A stretch of DNA of 64,000 nt from Rhodoplanes sp. (GCF_013377085.1 NZ_JACAAX010000005.1:1-64000), one strand, 5' to 3'. Shown: positions 1 through 9,205, numbered from the stretch's first letter. Notes: generated by a model from the letters alone, not told the origin. Numbers and translations are program-made.

Positions 1-469
1 CCGCCGGGGCGGCCGCGGGACGCGGCGCCCGCGGCGTCGACTGCGAGGCGCGGGAGCGCTGGGCGGTCGGCCGGCGCTTCTGCGACGGCGGCGGCACCGG
101 GTGCAGCTCGACATAGACGGGGTTCGGCTCGAGCTGGACCACCGAGGTGGTGAACTCGCGCTCGCCGCCGCCGATCGACTCGGAGCGCATCGGGCGAACC
201 GGCACGGTCTGCGGCTGGTAGCCGGGCAGCGAGAAGGCCACGGTCAGCTCGCCGTCGAGCGGCGCCGGCAGGGTGCACGGTGTGCGGCAGCTCGCGCCGC
301 TCGGCAGCTTGGCCTCGGCGCCCGGCGGGTCGCTCTCGAGGTTGAGCGCCGTGGTGGCCGGGCCGCCAAGCCCGAAGCTCGGAATCTGCAAGGTCGACAA
401 CGACTCGCACCCCGCGAGCAGCATGCCCGCAGTTGCGACCGCCAGTACTCGATACGGTACGCTGCTCAT
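1..469 (-). CDS. PEGA-like lipoprotein (3' end off window)
   Basis: Reading leftwards from an ATG at 467-469, the frame stays open to the window edge, so the C-terminus is missing. The N-terminus is a lipoprotein signal: a short basic start, a hydrophobic run and the lipobox LLAGC, with the lipidated cysteine at residue 21. The mature part contains a stretch (residues about 38-90) with the DPPGAEA...TPCTLPAP...PGYQPQ pattern of PEGA-type surface domains, including two cysteines (SCRTPC) that could form a disulfide. A basic, proline- and serine-rich tail follows. It is probably anchored in the inner or outer membrane facing the periplasm. The biochemical role is unknown. It lies upstream of, and on the same strand as, nothing else visible here; gph ends 115 bases away on the same strand. 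Confidence 0.7.
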   Translation of the reverse strand, partial: MSSVPYRVLAVATAGMLLAGCESLSTLQIPSFGLGGPATTALNLESDPPGAEAKLPSGASCRTPCTLPAPLDGELTVAFSLPGYQPQTVPVRPMRSESIGGGEREFTTSVVQLEPNPVYVELHPVPPPSQKRRPTAQRSRASQSTPRAPRPAAAPA

Positions 470-583
470 GGTCGGCGTCCCCCAACGCCATCCCGGAGAT
501 TACGGAGGTGGGGCCGTCGACGCAACCTCCCCCGGCGCCGAAGGGCCCGGGGGCGGGGCAGGGTCGCGTCCGCCAGCGGCCTT

Positions 584-1291
584 TCAGGCCGGCGAACCAG
601 CCGTCCAGGGCAGCCTCAGCAGCTCCGCGGCGGCGCCCGGCAGGTCGGCAAAGCGGCTGATCACCCGGTCGGGCCCGAGCGTCGCCACCGGCACCTCGGT
701 GTAGCCGAAGTCGACCGCCACCACCGGAATCCCGGCAGCCCGGGCCGTGACGATGTCGGTCCGCGAGTCGCCGACCATCAGGGCGGCGGCGGGCGTGCCG
801 CCGGCGGCCGCCACCGTCGCCAGCAGGACGCGGGGGTCCGGCTTCATCATCGCGAAGGTGTCCTGGCCGCAGATCACCGGGAAGCGGGGGGCGAGGCCGA
901 GCGCCTCGAGCAACTGCACCGAGAGCCGTTCCAGCTTGTTGGTGCATACGGCGAAGCGGCAACCCTGGCCGGCGAGCGTGTCGAGCGCGTCCTCGAGCCC
1001 CGGAAACGGCCGCGACAGGTCGGCGATACGGGCGGCGTAGTCCTCGACATAGACGGCGTAGAGCCGGTCGATCTCGGCCGGCCCGCAGGCGCGGCCGTGC
1101 GCCATCAGGCCGCGTTCGATCAGCAGCCTGGCGCCGCCCCCGATGAACTGCCGCGCCTCCTCGAACGGCACCGTCGCAATCCCCTCGCGCCGCAACAGGG
1201 CGTTGAGCGTGTCGATCAGGTCCGGCGCGGTGTCGACCAGCGTGCCGTCGAGATCGAACACGACGAGGGGAGGCGGAGCGGGCTGATGCAT
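584..1291 (-). CDS. gph: phosphoglycolate phosphatase (HAD family)
   Basis: A 235-residue HAD-superfamily hydrolase, the normal size for Gph. Motif I is [10 protein letters not shown] (nucleophile Asp13, acid/base Asp15), motif II is VCTNKL, the motif III lysine is in [10 protein letters not shown], and motif IV is [11 protein letters not shown]1-type helical cap lies between motifs I and II. Family members dephosphorylate 2-phosphoglycolate formed by Rubisco oxygenation or by DNA repair of phosphoglycolate ends. It is transcribed divergently from rpiA, with about 200 bases between the two starts. Related HAD phosphatases with other small phosphoester substrates cannot be excluded from sequence alone. 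Confidence 0.85.
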   Translation of the reverse strand: MHQPAPPPLVVFDLDGTLVDTAPDLIDTLNALLRREGIATVPFEEARQFIGGGARLLIERGLMAHGRACGPAEIDRLYAVYVEDYAARIADLSRPFPGLEDALDTLAGQGCRFAVCTNKLERLSVQLLEALGLAPRFPVICGQDTFAMMKPDPRVLLATVAAAGGTPAAALMVGDSRTDIVTARAAGIPVVAVDFGYTEVPVATLGPDRVISRFADLPGAAAELLRLPWTAGSPA

Positions 1292-1491
1292 GGTCTGGCT
1301 CAGGTCTGACCCGTCAAAGAGCGGCCTTAGCCGGGTGGGGGCCGTCGCGCAAGCCCGTGCGGCCCCCGAGGGGCCGGACCGCGGTTTCCGGAGGACCGGG
1401 GTTTCCGGAGGACCGGGGCCCTAGGCTAATCGGCGGATCGACGCTACATAACGGGCAACCGTCCGCTCACAGGCCACCCGAACGCACCGCC

Positions 1492-2187
1492 ATGACACCC
1501 GATTCCCTCAAGCGCGAGGCTGCGGCCCGCGCCCTCGACTTCGTCGAGCCAGGCATGCGGCTCGGCCTCGGCACCGGCTCGACCGCCAAGCATTTCGTCG
1601 AGCTGCTCGGCGAGCGGGTGCGGGGCGGCCTGGACGTGCTCGGCGTGCCGACCTCGGAGGCCACCCGGGCCGACGCCGCGGCAGCCGGCATCCGCCTCTC
1701 GACGCTGGACGACACGCCGGCCCTCGACCTCACGGTCGACGGCGCCGACGAGATCGCCCCGGACCTCTCCGTCATCAAGGGCGGCGGCGGGGCGCTGCTG
1801 CGGGAGAAGATCGTGGCGGCCGCCTCGGCCCGCATGATCGTCATCGCCGACGAGTCGAAATGGGTCGAGATGCTCGGCCGCTTCCCGCTGCCCGTCGAGG
1901 TGGTGCCGTTCGGCCTGGCGCCGACCCGGCTCGCCGTCGAGGCGGCCGCCGAGGCGGTCGGCTGCCCCGGCCCGGCGCGGCTGCGGCGCACCCGCGAGGG
2001 CCACGCTTTCGTCACGGATGGCGGGCATCTGATCCTCGATCTCATGCTCGGCCGCATCCCGCAGCCCGCCGCGCTGGCAGCGCGGCTCGCCGCCGTTCCG
2101 GGCGTGGTCGAGCACGGGCTGTTTCTCGGGCTGGTGAGCGTCGCCATCATCGCGGGGGCCTCCGGCATCCGCATCGAAAACGTCTGA
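1492..2187 (+). CDS. rpiA: ribose-5-phosphate isomerase A
   Basis: Interconverts ribose 5-phosphate and ribulose 5-phosphate in the pentose phosphate pathway. The 231-residue protein has the RpiA signatures: [11 protein letters not shown] near residue 25 (phosphate binding), TVDGADEI (catalytic Asp) and [13 protein letters not shown] chose the ATG at 1492 ([11 protein letters not shown]) because it matches the family N-terminus; an open frame continues about 45 codons upstream but shows no similarity. It is the first gene of a probable operon with the DUF2059 gene 35 bases downstream and gor overlapping that. Confidence 0.93.
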   Translation: MTPDSLKREAAARALDFVEPGMRLGLGTGSTAKHFVELLGERVRGGLDVLGVPTSEATRADAAAAGIRLSTLDDTPALDLTVDGADEIAPDLSVIKGGGGALLREKIVAAASARMIVIADESKWVEMLGRFPLPVEVVPFGLAPTRLAVEAAAEAVGCPGPARLRRTREGHAFVTDGGHLILDLMLGRIPQPAALAARLAAVPGVVEHGLFLGLVSVAIIAGASGIRIENV

Positions 2188-2222
2188 ACACGCACAAAGC
2201 GTCCGCAACAGAGGGTTTCACC

Positions 2223-2729
2223 ATGCAGCTCGTCCCGTTCCTTCGCGTCGCCGCCCTGGCGCTCGCCGTCGGCGCGCCCGGCCTCGCGCTCGCGCAGGCG
2301 CCCGCGCAGCCGTCGCCGTCCTCCCTCGCCATGGCGCGCGAGCTGATCGTCATCAAGGGCGGCAGCGCGATGTTCGACCCGATCGTCAGCGGCGTCATCG
2401 AGTTCGTGAAGAACACCTTCGTGCCGACCAATCCCCAGCTTTCCGGCGAGCTCAACGAGGTCGCCGTCAAGCTGCGCAAGGACTACGATTCCAAGCGCGC
2501 CGAGCTCCTCAACGAGGTCGCCACGGTCTATGCCCAGAAGTTCAGCGAGGCGGAGCTGAAGGAGCTCGTCGCCTTCTACAAGTCGCCGACCGGCAAGAAG
2601 ATGGCGGCCGAGGAGCCCGTCGCGATCGACGAGGGCCTCAAGCGCGCCCAGGCCTGGGCCGACGCCTTCTCGGCCGAGGTGATGGGCAAGTTCCGCGACG
2701 AGATGAAGAAGAAGGGCCACGACCTGTGA
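2223..2729 (+). CDS. DUF2059 periplasmic protein
   Basis: A 168-residue secreted protein. Residues 1-24 form a Sec signal peptide ending ALALAQA. The rest matches the DUF2059 pattern: amphipathic helices followed by YAQKFSEAELKELVAFYKSPTGKKM, the most conserved block of the family. The function of DUF2059 proteins is not known. The gene sits between rpiA and gor, an order common in Hyphomicrobiales. Its TGA stop overlaps the GTG start of gor (GTGA), so the two are probably translationally coupled. It starts after a purine-rich site (acagaggg). Confidence 0.85.
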   Translation: MQLVPFLRVAALALAVGAPGLALAQAPAQPSPSSLAMARELIVIKGGSAMFDPIVSGVIEFVKNTFVPTNPQLSGELNEVAVKLRKDYDSKRAELLNEVATVYAQKFSEAELKELVAFYKSPTGKKMAAEEPVAIDEGLKRAQAWADAFSAEVMGKFRDEMKKKGHDL

Positions 2730-4117
2730 GCGAGCCGGAGCGCCGCGTCGATCTGTTCGTGATCGGGGCGGGGTCGGGGGGCGTGCGCGCCGCCCGCATC
2801 GCCGCCGGCTACGGCGCCCGCGTGATGGTCGCCGAGGAGTACCGGGTCGGCGGCACCTGCGTGATCCGCGGCTGCGTGCCGAAGAAGCTTTTGGTCTATG
2901 CGGCGCGTTTCGGCGACGCCTTCGAGGATGCCGCCGGTTTCGGCTGGACCGCGGCCGCGCCGGTGTTCGACTGGGCGACCCTGATCGCCAACAAGGACCG
3001 CGAGATCGCCCGGCTCGAGGCGGCCTACATGGCGACGCTCGGCAAGGCCGGCGTCGAGATCGTCAAGAGCCGCGCCGTGCTGGAGGACGCCAAGACGGTC
3101 CGCCTCGAGGCGACCGGCGAGCGCATCCGCGCCGAGCACGTGCTGATCGCCACCGGCGCGACGCCGTCGCTCGGGCCGACGATCCCGGGCATCGAGCACG
3201 TGATCTCGTCGAACGAGGCGCTGCATCTCGAGGCGCTGCCGGCCCGCGTGCTGGTGCAGGGCGGCAGCTACATCGCGGTCGAGTTCGCCTCGATCTTCGC
3301 CGGGCTGGGATCGCAGGTGTCGCTGGTCTATCGCGGCGAGAACATTCTTCGCGGCTTCGACGACGAGGTGCGCCAGCATCTGCGCGCCGAGTTGGAGAAG
3401 CGCGGCATCCACGTGATCACGGGCAACACGGTCGCGGCCGTCGAGCCCTGCGGCAAGCATTTTACGGCGCATCTCTCCGGCGGCCTGCAGGTCGCCGCCG
3501 ACGCCGTGATGTTCGCGATCGGCCGGCCGCCGAACGTGCGCGGCCTCGGGTTGGAGACGGCCGGCGTGCGGATCGCGGCGAACGGCGGCATCGCGGTCGA
3601 CGACTATTCCCAGACCTCGGTGCCCGGCATCTTCGCGGTCGGCGACGTCACCAACCGCATCAACCTGACGCCGGTGGCGATCCGCGAGGGCCACGCCTTC
3701 GCCGACACGGTGTTCGGCGGCAAGCCGACCAGGGTCGACCACGCCAATGTGCCGACCGCGGTGTTCTCGGAACCCGAGGTCGGCACGGTCGGTCTGACCG
3801 AGGCGCAGGCGCTGGCCGAGATCGGCGACGTCGACGTCTACCGCACCAGCTTCCGCCCCATGAAGGCGACGCTGTCGGGCCGCGACACCACGATTTTGCT
3901 GAAGCTCCTGGTCGACGCCGCGACCGACCGGGTGGTCGGCTGCCACATCGTCGGCGAGGGGGCGGGCGAGATGATCCAGCTCGTCGGCATCGCGGTCCGG
4001 ATGGGCGCCACCAAGGCCGACTTCGACACCACCATGGCGGTGCACCCGACCGCCGCCGAGGAGCTGGTCACCATGCGCCAGCCGAGCATGCGGCACCGCC
4101 GCAAGGCGGCCGAGTAG
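2726..4117 (+). CDS. gor: glutathione-disulfide reductase
   Basis: NADPH-dependent flavoenzyme that reduces glutathione disulfide to glutathione in the cytoplasm. The 463-residue length is typical. An N-terminal FAD-binding GAGSGGVRAAR motif is followed by the redox-active disulfide motif GGTCVIRGCVPKK (Cys45 and Cys50), a second Rossmann region for NADPH, the FAD-binding FAVGDVTNR motif, and the C-terminal dimerisation domain with the catalytic His in MAVHPTAAEE. The GTG start overlaps the preceding stop codon, and the ATG-less start is supported by family alignment from SEPERRVDLFVIGAG. The CVIRGCVPKK form is characteristic of glutathione reductase rather than lipoamide dehydrogenase. Confidence 0.93.
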   Translation: MSEPERRVDLFVIGAGSGGVRAARIAAGYGARVMVAEEYRVGGTCVIRGCVPKKLLVYAARFGDAFEDAAGFGWTAAAPVFDWATLIANKDREIARLEAAYMATLGKAGVEIVKSRAVLEDAKTVRLEATGERIRAEHVLIATGATPSLGPTIPGIEHVISSNEALHLEALPARVLVQGGSYIAVEFASIFAGLGSQVSLVYRGENILRGFDDEVRQHLRAELEKRGIHVITGNTVAAVEPCGKHFTAHLSGGLQVAADAVMFAIGRPPNVRGLGLETAGVRIAANGGIAVDDYSQTSVPGIFAVGDVTNRINLTPVAIREGHAFADTVFGGKPTRVDHANVPTAVFSEPEVGTVGLTEAQALAEIGDVDVYRTSFRPMKATLSGRDTTILLKLLVDAATDRVVGCHIVGEGAGEMIQLVGIAVRMGATKADFDTTMAVHPTAAEELVTMRQPSMRHRRKAAE

Positions 4118-4178
4118 GGCAGGGAAGTCCGCCGCACCGGGGCACCCGCCACGGTCTGCAGCCCTTGATGGCGGTAGA

Positions 4179-4209
4179 ATGGTTCCTTATCTTGGTAGAA
4201 AGGAACCAT
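4179..4209. promoter_or_regulatory. vapBC operator: 10-bp inverted repeat
   Basis: Perfect 10-bp arms (ATGGTTCCTT at 4179-4188, AAGGAACCAT at 4200-4209) separated by 11 bases, starting 42 bases before the antitoxin ATG. The heptamer GGTAGAA is also directly repeated at 4172-4178 and 4194-4200. VapB antitoxins and VapBC complexes repress their own operons by binding such palindromes, so this is the likely autoregulatory site. Confidence 0.6.
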
Positions 4210-4220
4210 CGGAGGCGTCC

Positions 4221-4475
4221 ATGGGCCTGAACATCAAGAACGCGGAGGCGCACCGCCTCGCCGAGGAGCTCGCGCGGCTCACCGGCGAGAGCATGACAGC
4301 GGCCGTGACGGTCGCGTTGCGCGAGCGCCTGGAGCGGGTTCGGAGCGCGCCGAAGGGCGGCCTGGCCGAGGAGCTGCTGGCCATCGGGCGCGACTGCGCG
4401 GCGCACATGACGGAGCCTTATCTGTCGATCGATCACGGCGACCTTCTCTACGACGAGAAGGGACTGCCCAAATGA
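4221..4475 (+). CDS. vapB: VapB-type antitoxin (PSK/Rv0623-like)
   Basis: An 84-residue protein from the ATG at 4221, preceded by a ggaggcgtcc ribosome site. The N-terminus MGLNIKNAEAHRLAEELARLTGESMTAA... matches the transcription-factor-like VapB group: a short strand, then helices that form the DNA-binding dimer. The C-terminal segment SIDHGDLLYDEKGLPK is the tail that fills the toxin active site. Its stop overlaps the vapC start (ATGA), the usual arrangement for coupled antitoxin and toxin synthesis. It should neutralise VapC and repress the operon through the palindrome just upstream. Confidence 0.85.
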   Translation: MGLNIKNAEAHRLAEELARLTGESMTAAVTVALRERLERVRSAPKGGLAEELLAIGRDCAAHMTEPYLSIDHGDLLYDEKGLPK

Positions 4476-4873
4476 TCATCGACTCCTCGGCATTGGTCGC
4501 CATCCTGCGCGCCGAACCGGACGCGCCGACATGTGCGGCCGCGATCGAGGCCGCTTCGCCTCGTCGGATGTCGGCAGTGAGCTATCTCGAGGCTGCGATC
4601 GTGATCGACGGACCGCGCGATCCGGTCGCGAGCCGCCGCTTCGATCAATTCCTCGAAAGGGCCTCGGTGACGATCGAGCCGGTGACCGCGGAGCAGGCCC
4701 GCATCGCGCGCCAAGCTTATCGTGATTTCGGCAAGGGTAGCGGGCATCCGGCCAAACTGAATTTCGGCGACTGCTTCAGTTACGCGCTGGCGCGTGCGAC
4801 CGGCGAGCCGCTGCTGTTCAAGGGCGAGGATTTCCGCCACACCGATATCGAGGCGGCCTTGCCGCTGCGATGA
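4472..4873 (+). CDS. vapC: VapC toxin, PIN-domain ribonuclease
   Basis: A 133-residue PIN-domain endoribonuclease. The conserved acidic residues are present: Asp4 (MIIDSSAL), Glu40 (SYLEAA), Asp100 (NFGDCFSYALA) and Asp120 (KGEDF), which coordinate Mg2+ or Mn2+. VapC enzymes cleave tRNA or rRNA when freed from VapB. All key residues are intact, so the toxin looks active. It is transcribed with vapB. The next small gene starts inside its stop codon (ATGA at 4870-4873), so it may be translated as the third gene of the same operon. Confidence 0.88.
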   Translation: MIIDSSALVAILRAEPDAPTCAAAIEAASPRRMSAVSYLEAAIVIDGPRDPVASRRFDQFLERASVTIEPVTAEQARIARQAYRDFGKGSGHPAKLNFGDCFSYALARATGEPLLFKGEDFRHTDIEAALPLR

Positions 4874-5181
4874 AGGGTCGTTGCGCGGTCGGCGTCACAC
4901 CCCGACGCGACCTCGGCACCGGGCGTGGAGGTGCGACGGACATGCTGAAGCGCATTTGCTGGCGGGACATCTGCAAGTTTCTGGCGGTCGCCTTCTTCGT
5001 CAGCACGGGCGTGCTGTTCTATCTTTATCTCGCCGACGTCTCGGTGCCGCTTCTCGGCACGACCTTTATCGAGACACCGGACGTCAGCGGCGTGCGAGCG
5101 ATCGTCCATGCGGCGATGTTCGTCGTGTTTTTCTACCTCGGCTTCTGTCGAAAGCGGAACGTTCGATCGGCCGACGAATGA
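4870..5181 (+). CDS. small two-helix membrane protein
   Basis: An unrecognised protein of 103 residues if started at the ATG overlapping the vapC stop, or 79 residues from the ATG at 4942 (MLKRICWRD). Two hydrophobic segments are clear: FLAVAFFVSTGVLFYLYLA and AIVHAAMFVVFFYLGF, separated by about 30 residues. A short basic tail (CRKRNVRSADE) suggests that the C-terminus is cytoplasmic. The first 24 residues of the longer form are basic and do not look conserved, so the internal start may be the true one. No function can be assigned; the position after vapC may be fortuitous. Confidence 0.5.
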   Translation: MKGRCAVGVTPRRDLGTGRGGATDMLKRICWRDICKFLAVAFFVSTGVLFYLYLADVSVPLLGTTFIETPDVSGVRAIVHAAMFVVFFYLGFCRKRNVRSADE

Positions 5182-5331
5182 CCGGGAACGGAGGTCGGCG
5201 GGGCCCGTCCCCTGACGCCCGCCGCCCCCGCCCGCCGCTCTGGCCTGCCGGCGCCGGGCTCGTGTATAAGGCCCCGGCGCGACCCAAGAAGGCACCGGGA
5301 CGAGACCCGGCCCGCGCGGAGAGGATGTGAC

Positions 5332-6720
5332 ATGCCTGAGCGGTGGACCCCCGAAAGCTGGCGCAGGAAGCCCGTCCAGCAGATGCCGGAGTATCCGGAC
5401 CCGGACGCGCTCGCGGCCGTCGAGAAGCAGCTTTCGACCTTCCCGCCGCTGGTGTTCGCCGGCGAGGCGCGCAGCCTGAAGCGGCAGCTCGGCAAGGTCG
5501 CAGCGGGGGAGTGTTTCCTGCTGCAGGGCGGCGACTGTGCGGAAAGCTTCGCCGAGCACGGTGCCAACAACATCCGCGATTTCTTTCGCGTGTTCCTGCA
5601 GATGGCCGTGGTGCTCACCTATGCGGCCGCCTTGCCGGTCTTGAAGGTCGGCCGCATCGCCGGCCAGTTCGCCAAGCCGCGCTCCTCGCCGACCGAGACG
5701 CGCGACGGCGTCGCGCTGCCGAGCTATCGCGGCGACATCGTCAACGACAACGAGTTCACGGCCGAGGGGCGCCAGCCCGACCCGCGCCGCCAGATCGAGG
5801 CCTATCGGCAGTCCGCCGCCACCCTCAATCTGCTGCGCGCCTTCGCGCAGGGCGGCTACGCCAATCTCGGCAGCGTGCATCAGTGGATGCTCGGCTTCGT
5901 CAACGACTCGCCGCAGTCGCGCCGCTACATGGAGCTCGCCGATCGCATCTCCGAGGCGCTGGGCTTCATGCAGGCCTGCGGCCTCGACCTCGAGCGTCAT
6001 CCCGAGCTGCGCGGCACCGAGCTCTACACCAGCCACGAGGCGCTGCTGCTCGGCTACGAGGAGGCGATGACCCGCGTCGATTCGACCAGCGGCGACTGGT
6101 ACTGCACGTCCGGCCACATGCTGTGGATCGGCGACCGCACCCGCCAGCTCGACCATGCGCATGTCGAGTACTGCCGCGGCATCAAGAACCCGATCGGCCT
6201 GAAATGCGGGCCGTCGATGAAGCCGGACGATCTGATGCGGCTGATCGAGGTGCTCGATCCGGACGACGAGCCGGGCCGCCTGACGCTGATCTGCCGCATG
6301 GGCGCCGACCGGGTCGGCGAGCTGCTCACCCCGCTGGTGCGCGCCGTGAAGCGCGAGAACCGCCGCGTGCTGTGGTCGTGCGACCCGATGCACGCCAACA
6401 CGATCTCGTCGGCGTCGGGTTTCAAGACCCGGCCGTTCGACCGCATTCTTCAGGAGGTGAAGGGCTTCTTCGCCGTGCATGCGGCCGAGGGCACGATCGC
6501 GGGCGGCGTCCATCTGGAGATGACCGGGCAGAACGTCACCGAATGCACGGGCGGCGCGCGGGCGATCTCCGACGAGGATCTCAACAACCGCTATCACACG
6601 TTCTGCGACCCCAGGCTCAATGCCGAGCAGTCGATCGACCTCGCCTTCCTGCTCGCAGAGCTGCTGAAGAAGGAGCGGCTGAGCCGCGCCACGCCGCTGC
6701 CCGCCGCCGCGAGCCTGTGA
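5332..6720 (+). CDS. class II 3-deoxy-7-phosphoheptulonate (DAHP) synthase
   Basis: Condenses phosphoenolpyruvate and erythrose 4-phosphate in the first step of the shikimate pathway. The 462-residue protein is of the plant-like class II type. It starts with the class signature [21 protein letters not shown], then has [11 protein letters not shown] (metal-binding Cys), [12 protein letters not shown] (phosphate binding), [22 protein letters not shown] and [15 protein letters not shown] (metal ligands). It stands alone, with a ribosome site (gaggatgtgac) before the ATG. In different genera this gene is called aroF, aroG or aroH, so no symbol is given. Class II enzymes in other genera are feedback-inhibited by aromatic amino acids through non-conserved insertions; that cannot be judged here. 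Confidence 0.92.
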   Translation: MPERWTPESWRRKPVQQMPEYPDPDALAAVEKQLSTFPPLVFAGEARSLKRQLGKVAAGECFLLQGGDCAESFAEHGANNIRDFFRVFLQMAVVLTYAAALPVLKVGRIAGQFAKPRSSPTETRDGVALPSYRGDIVNDNEFTAEGRQPDPRRQIEAYRQSAATLNLLRAFAQGGYANLGSVHQWMLGFVNDSPQSRRYMELADRISEALGFMQACGLDLERHPELRGTELYTSHEALLLGYEEAMTRVDSTSGDWYCTSGHMLWIGDRTRQLDHAHVEYCRGIKNPIGLKCGPSMKPDDLMRLIEVLDPDDEPGRLTLICRMGADRVGELLTPLVRAVKRENRRVLWSCDPMHANTISSASGFKTRPFDRILQEVKGFFAVHAAEGTIAGGVHLEMTGQNVTECTGGARAISDEDLNNRYHTFCDPRLNAEQSIDLAFLLAELLKKERLSRATPLPAAASL

Positions 6721-6747
6721 GCCGGCCGATACCGGCGGCAAGCGACT

Positions 6748-6777
6748 GACGGCCGTGCGCGCCTGCGTGCGGCCGTC
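6748..6777 (+). terminator. GC-rich hairpin after DAHP synthase
   Basis: Inverted repeat GACGGCCG (6748-6755) / CGGCCGTC (6770-6777), 28 bases after the stop codon. It is followed by only TTC rather than a U-run, so it is a weak candidate for an intrinsic terminator. Confidence 0.35.
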
Positions 6778-6893
6778 TTCACATGGCGTTAACCCCCTCG
6801 ACCAACTTGCCGCGACGGGGCGCGGAAAGCGGCAATGAATCGATAACAAGTCGGCTCAAATTGTCTTCATTCACGGCGGTGACGGGGGGCCGA

Positions 6894-8360
6894 GTGAAGA
6901 GGGACAGGAGCCTCTTTCTTCGCGCGACGACGGCGACCGCGGCACTGGCGGTCGGCATCGTCGTCGCGTCCGCCGCCGAATGGCCGAGCCTCTCCTCCGA
7001 TTCGTCGGAGGGGGCGACGGTCTGGGATCCCGGTCCGCGCTGGCCGACCCTCGCGTCAGAACGACCCGAGGGCAGGCCGGCCGGGGCCGACGCGGAGCGG
7101 AGGCGGGCACAGCCGCCGCCGGCCGCCGCCGACCCCGACACCACCGGATCGATACGGCCGAGAACGCAGGCCCCGGCGCAGGACGCGGCGGAGACAGGCG
7201 ATCTCGGTCCGCAATGGCCGAGCGTCGCGGCGGAGCGCACAGGCTCCGCGCCGGAGCGCCGCGCGACCACCGACATATCCGCCGTGTCGAGCCGTCCGGC
7301 GATGCCGGACGTGTCGGCTCCGGCGACCGTGCCGGCCGCGCCGGATCTCCCGGCGACGCCGGATCTGTCGGCCAGGCAGGGACGACGGGCACAGCCGTCA
7401 TCCGCTGCCGACGCCGATACGACCGGATCGATCGGGACAGCCCAGTGGCCGACCTATGTCGCGCCGGCCCCGATCCGTCCGATCGTCGTCACGGTCGGCG
7501 GCCGCTACTGGTACTCGCGCGGCAAGACCGATTTCGGCTTCAGGAACGGAGTCTCCGGCTACGGCGATCCGACCTCGACGCTGGATTGGCGCGACACCAC
7601 CGGCAATGCCGGCGAGGTGTTCGGCCGCATCGACCATCGGCCGACCGGCATTTTCGTCAAAGGGCTGATCGGTGGCGGCGTGCTCAACGGCGGCACCATC
7701 ACGGATCGCGATTTCGTCGCCGGCCAGTATTCCTTCTCCGACACGTCGAGCGACATCAGGGGCGACAGCCTGCGCTACGGCATCGTCGATGCCGGCTGGT
7801 CCTTCGACGTGCCCAAGGCGGGATTCCGGGTCGGCGGCTTCGTCGGCTATCACTACTGGCACGAGAAGATGACGGCCTTCGGCCTGATCTGCAATCGCGA
7901 CGACTTCGGCGGCGCCTTCTGCGGACCGGCCGGGTCCGTGCAGGTTCCCTATTCGACGGCCGTGCTCGCCTACGAGCCGACCTGGCACGCGCTGCGCCTC
8001 GGCATCGACGGGCGGTGGGAGTTCCTGCCCGGCTGGTCGGTGGCGGGAGAGGCGGCCTTTGTGCCGATCGCTCACCTCGAGAACAAGGACAGCCACCTGC
8101 TGCGCCAGAGCTACAGCGATCTCGGGCCAGTCCCCAACGTGATCTCGCGCTCGTCGAGCGGCTGGGGAGTCGAGGCGGAGGTGTTTCTCAACTACGCCGT
8201 CACGCCGAACATCGAGCTCGGCGTCGGCGGACGTTATTGGGGGCTGAACGCCAACGGCGGCACCGTGGCGTTCGGGCCGAGCTTCGTCGGCAGCTACGAT
8301 CTGACCAAGTTCGAGCAGCAGCGTTACGGTCTGCTGCTCCAGGCGAAGGGGCGGTTCTGA
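6894..8360 (+). CDS. outer-membrane beta-barrel protein with repetitive linker
   Basis: About 488 residues from a GTG at 6894 (VKRDRSLFLRATTATAALAVG), which gives a proper signal peptide; an in-frame ATG at 6783 would add 37 residues before it. Residues about 25-200 are an Ala/Pro-rich linker in which two short motifs recur: WPSL/WPTL/WPSV/WPTY followed by Ala/Ser, and DTTGSI (twice). From VTVGGRYWYSRGKTDF onward there are about ten amphipathic strands rich in Tyr, Trp and Gly, ending in KGRF, the terminal phenylalanine used by BAM for insertion. The barrel resembles omptin-like or porin-like proteins, but I see no certain protease residues. Function unknown. Transcription probably ends before the minus-strand terminator at 8461. 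Confidence 0.7.
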   Translation: MKRDRSLFLRATTATAALAVGIVVASAAEWPSLSSDSSEGATVWDPGPRWPTLASERPEGRPAGADAERRRAQPPPAAADPDTTGSIRPRTQAPAQDAAETGDLGPQWPSVAAERTGSAPERRATTDISAVSSRPAMPDVSAPATVPAAPDLPATPDLSARQGRRAQPSSAADADTTGSIGTAQWPTYVAPAPIRPIVVTVGGRYWYSRGKTDFGFRNGVSGYGDPTSTLDWRDTTGNAGEVFGRIDHRPTGIFVKGLIGGGVLNGGTITDRDFVAGQYSFSDTSSDIRGDSLRYGIVDAGWSFDVPKAGFRVGGFVGYHYWHEKMTAFGLICNRDDFGGAFCGPAGSVQVPYSTAVLAYEPTWHALRLGIDGRWEFLPGWSVAGEAAFVPIAHLENKDSHLLRQSYSDLGPVPNVISRSSSGWGVEAEVFLNYAVTPNIELGVGGRYWGLNANGGTVAFGPSFVGSYDLTKFEQQRYGLLLQAKGRF

Positions 8361-8460
8361 GCCGCCGTGCCGCCGCCGCCGGTCGCGACCTCGCCTGTCT
8401 CACCGCCCGCGACCGCTGATCCGACGCCGCTCGCCGAAACGGATCGCTGCACTCGCGCAC

Positions 8461-8494
8461 AAAAAAGGCCATACCGGCAGCGGCCGGTATGGCC
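8461..8494 (-). terminator. intrinsic terminator of the HU gene
   Basis: Perfect 12-bp stem GGCCATACCGGC / GCCGGTATGGCC (8467-8478, 8483-8494) with a 4-base loop. On the minus strand it is followed directly by six U residues (AAAAAA at 8461-8466 on the + strand). It lies about 120 bases after the HU stop codon, on the same strand. Confidence 0.85.
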
Positions 8495-8615
8495 CGAACC
8501 TGTTTCGCCATGGCCGGGCGTGCCCCGACCATTTCACGTCATTGCCGCGTGGACGAATGACCCGCTGATGCCCGACACAAGGCAGGGCCCGACGAGCGGG
8601 ACGCCCGGACCGCGA

Positions 8616-8921
8616 TCAGATCGCGTCCTTGAGCTCCTTGGCGGCGCGGAACGCGACCTTCTTGCTCGCCTTGATCTTGATCGGCTCGCCGGTGGCGGGG
8701 TTGCGGCCCATCCGGGCGGCGCGCTTCTTGACCTGCAGGATGCCGAGGCCGCCGATGCGGAGGCGGTCGCCCTTCTTCAGGTGCTTGACGACGAGGCCGA
8801 CGAAGTCGTTGAGGATCGCCTCGGACTGCTTCTTCGCAATCTCGTGGTTGCCGGCGATGGTCGCCGCGATGTGCTTGAGCGTCACGGTCGGGGCCGTCGT
8901 CGTCGTCGCTGCCTTGGCCAT
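8616..8921 (-). CDS. HU/IHF-family DNA-binding protein
   Basis: A 101-residue nucleoid-associated protein. After a Thr/Ala-rich N-terminal extension of about 12 residues comes the HU fold: helical body, then the saddle GDRLRIGGLGILQVKKRAARMGRNPATGE, including the DNA-intercalating RNP (Arg-Asn-Pro) arm, and the C-terminal KKVAFRAAKELKDAI. It bends or compacts DNA as a dimer. The start has a strong ribosome site (gaggaggg) and transcription ends at the terminator at 8461-8494. The extended N-terminus distinguishes it from the 90-residue canonical HU, so it may be one of several HU paralogues. Confidence 0.88.
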   Translation of the reverse strand: MAKAATTTTAPTVTLKHIAATIAGNHEIAKKQSEAILNDFVGLVVKHLKKGDRLRIGGLGILQVKKRAARMGRNPATGEPIKIKASKKVAFRAAKELKDAI

Positions 8922-9205
8922 CTGGAAATCCCTCCTCTGCTGGATCGATGGACGCGAAACTGCCCGTCACATATACGATTCTCGGCCCTTGGCCACCGGC
9001 AAATGTGAGAAACGCCCATGTTTTGTGGGTTTCTAAGGCGCGGCGCACCGATTCGGCCCGCCCGGCGGGCGTTTTTGGCAGCCGACGCGAGCGATTCTGC
9101 TCCTGGAGGTCGACAACAGGGCGGTTGGCCGGTCGGGAAGAGAGGGTGCGGCGGCGGTCGCCGGATGCCGCCGACGGGGGACGAATCCGCTGCTCCGAGG
9201 CGCGC

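Noticed and set aside
101-1309. 402-codon plus-strand frame at the left edge
   Set aside because: Lies antisense to the lipoprotein and gph genes; composition typical of a shadow.
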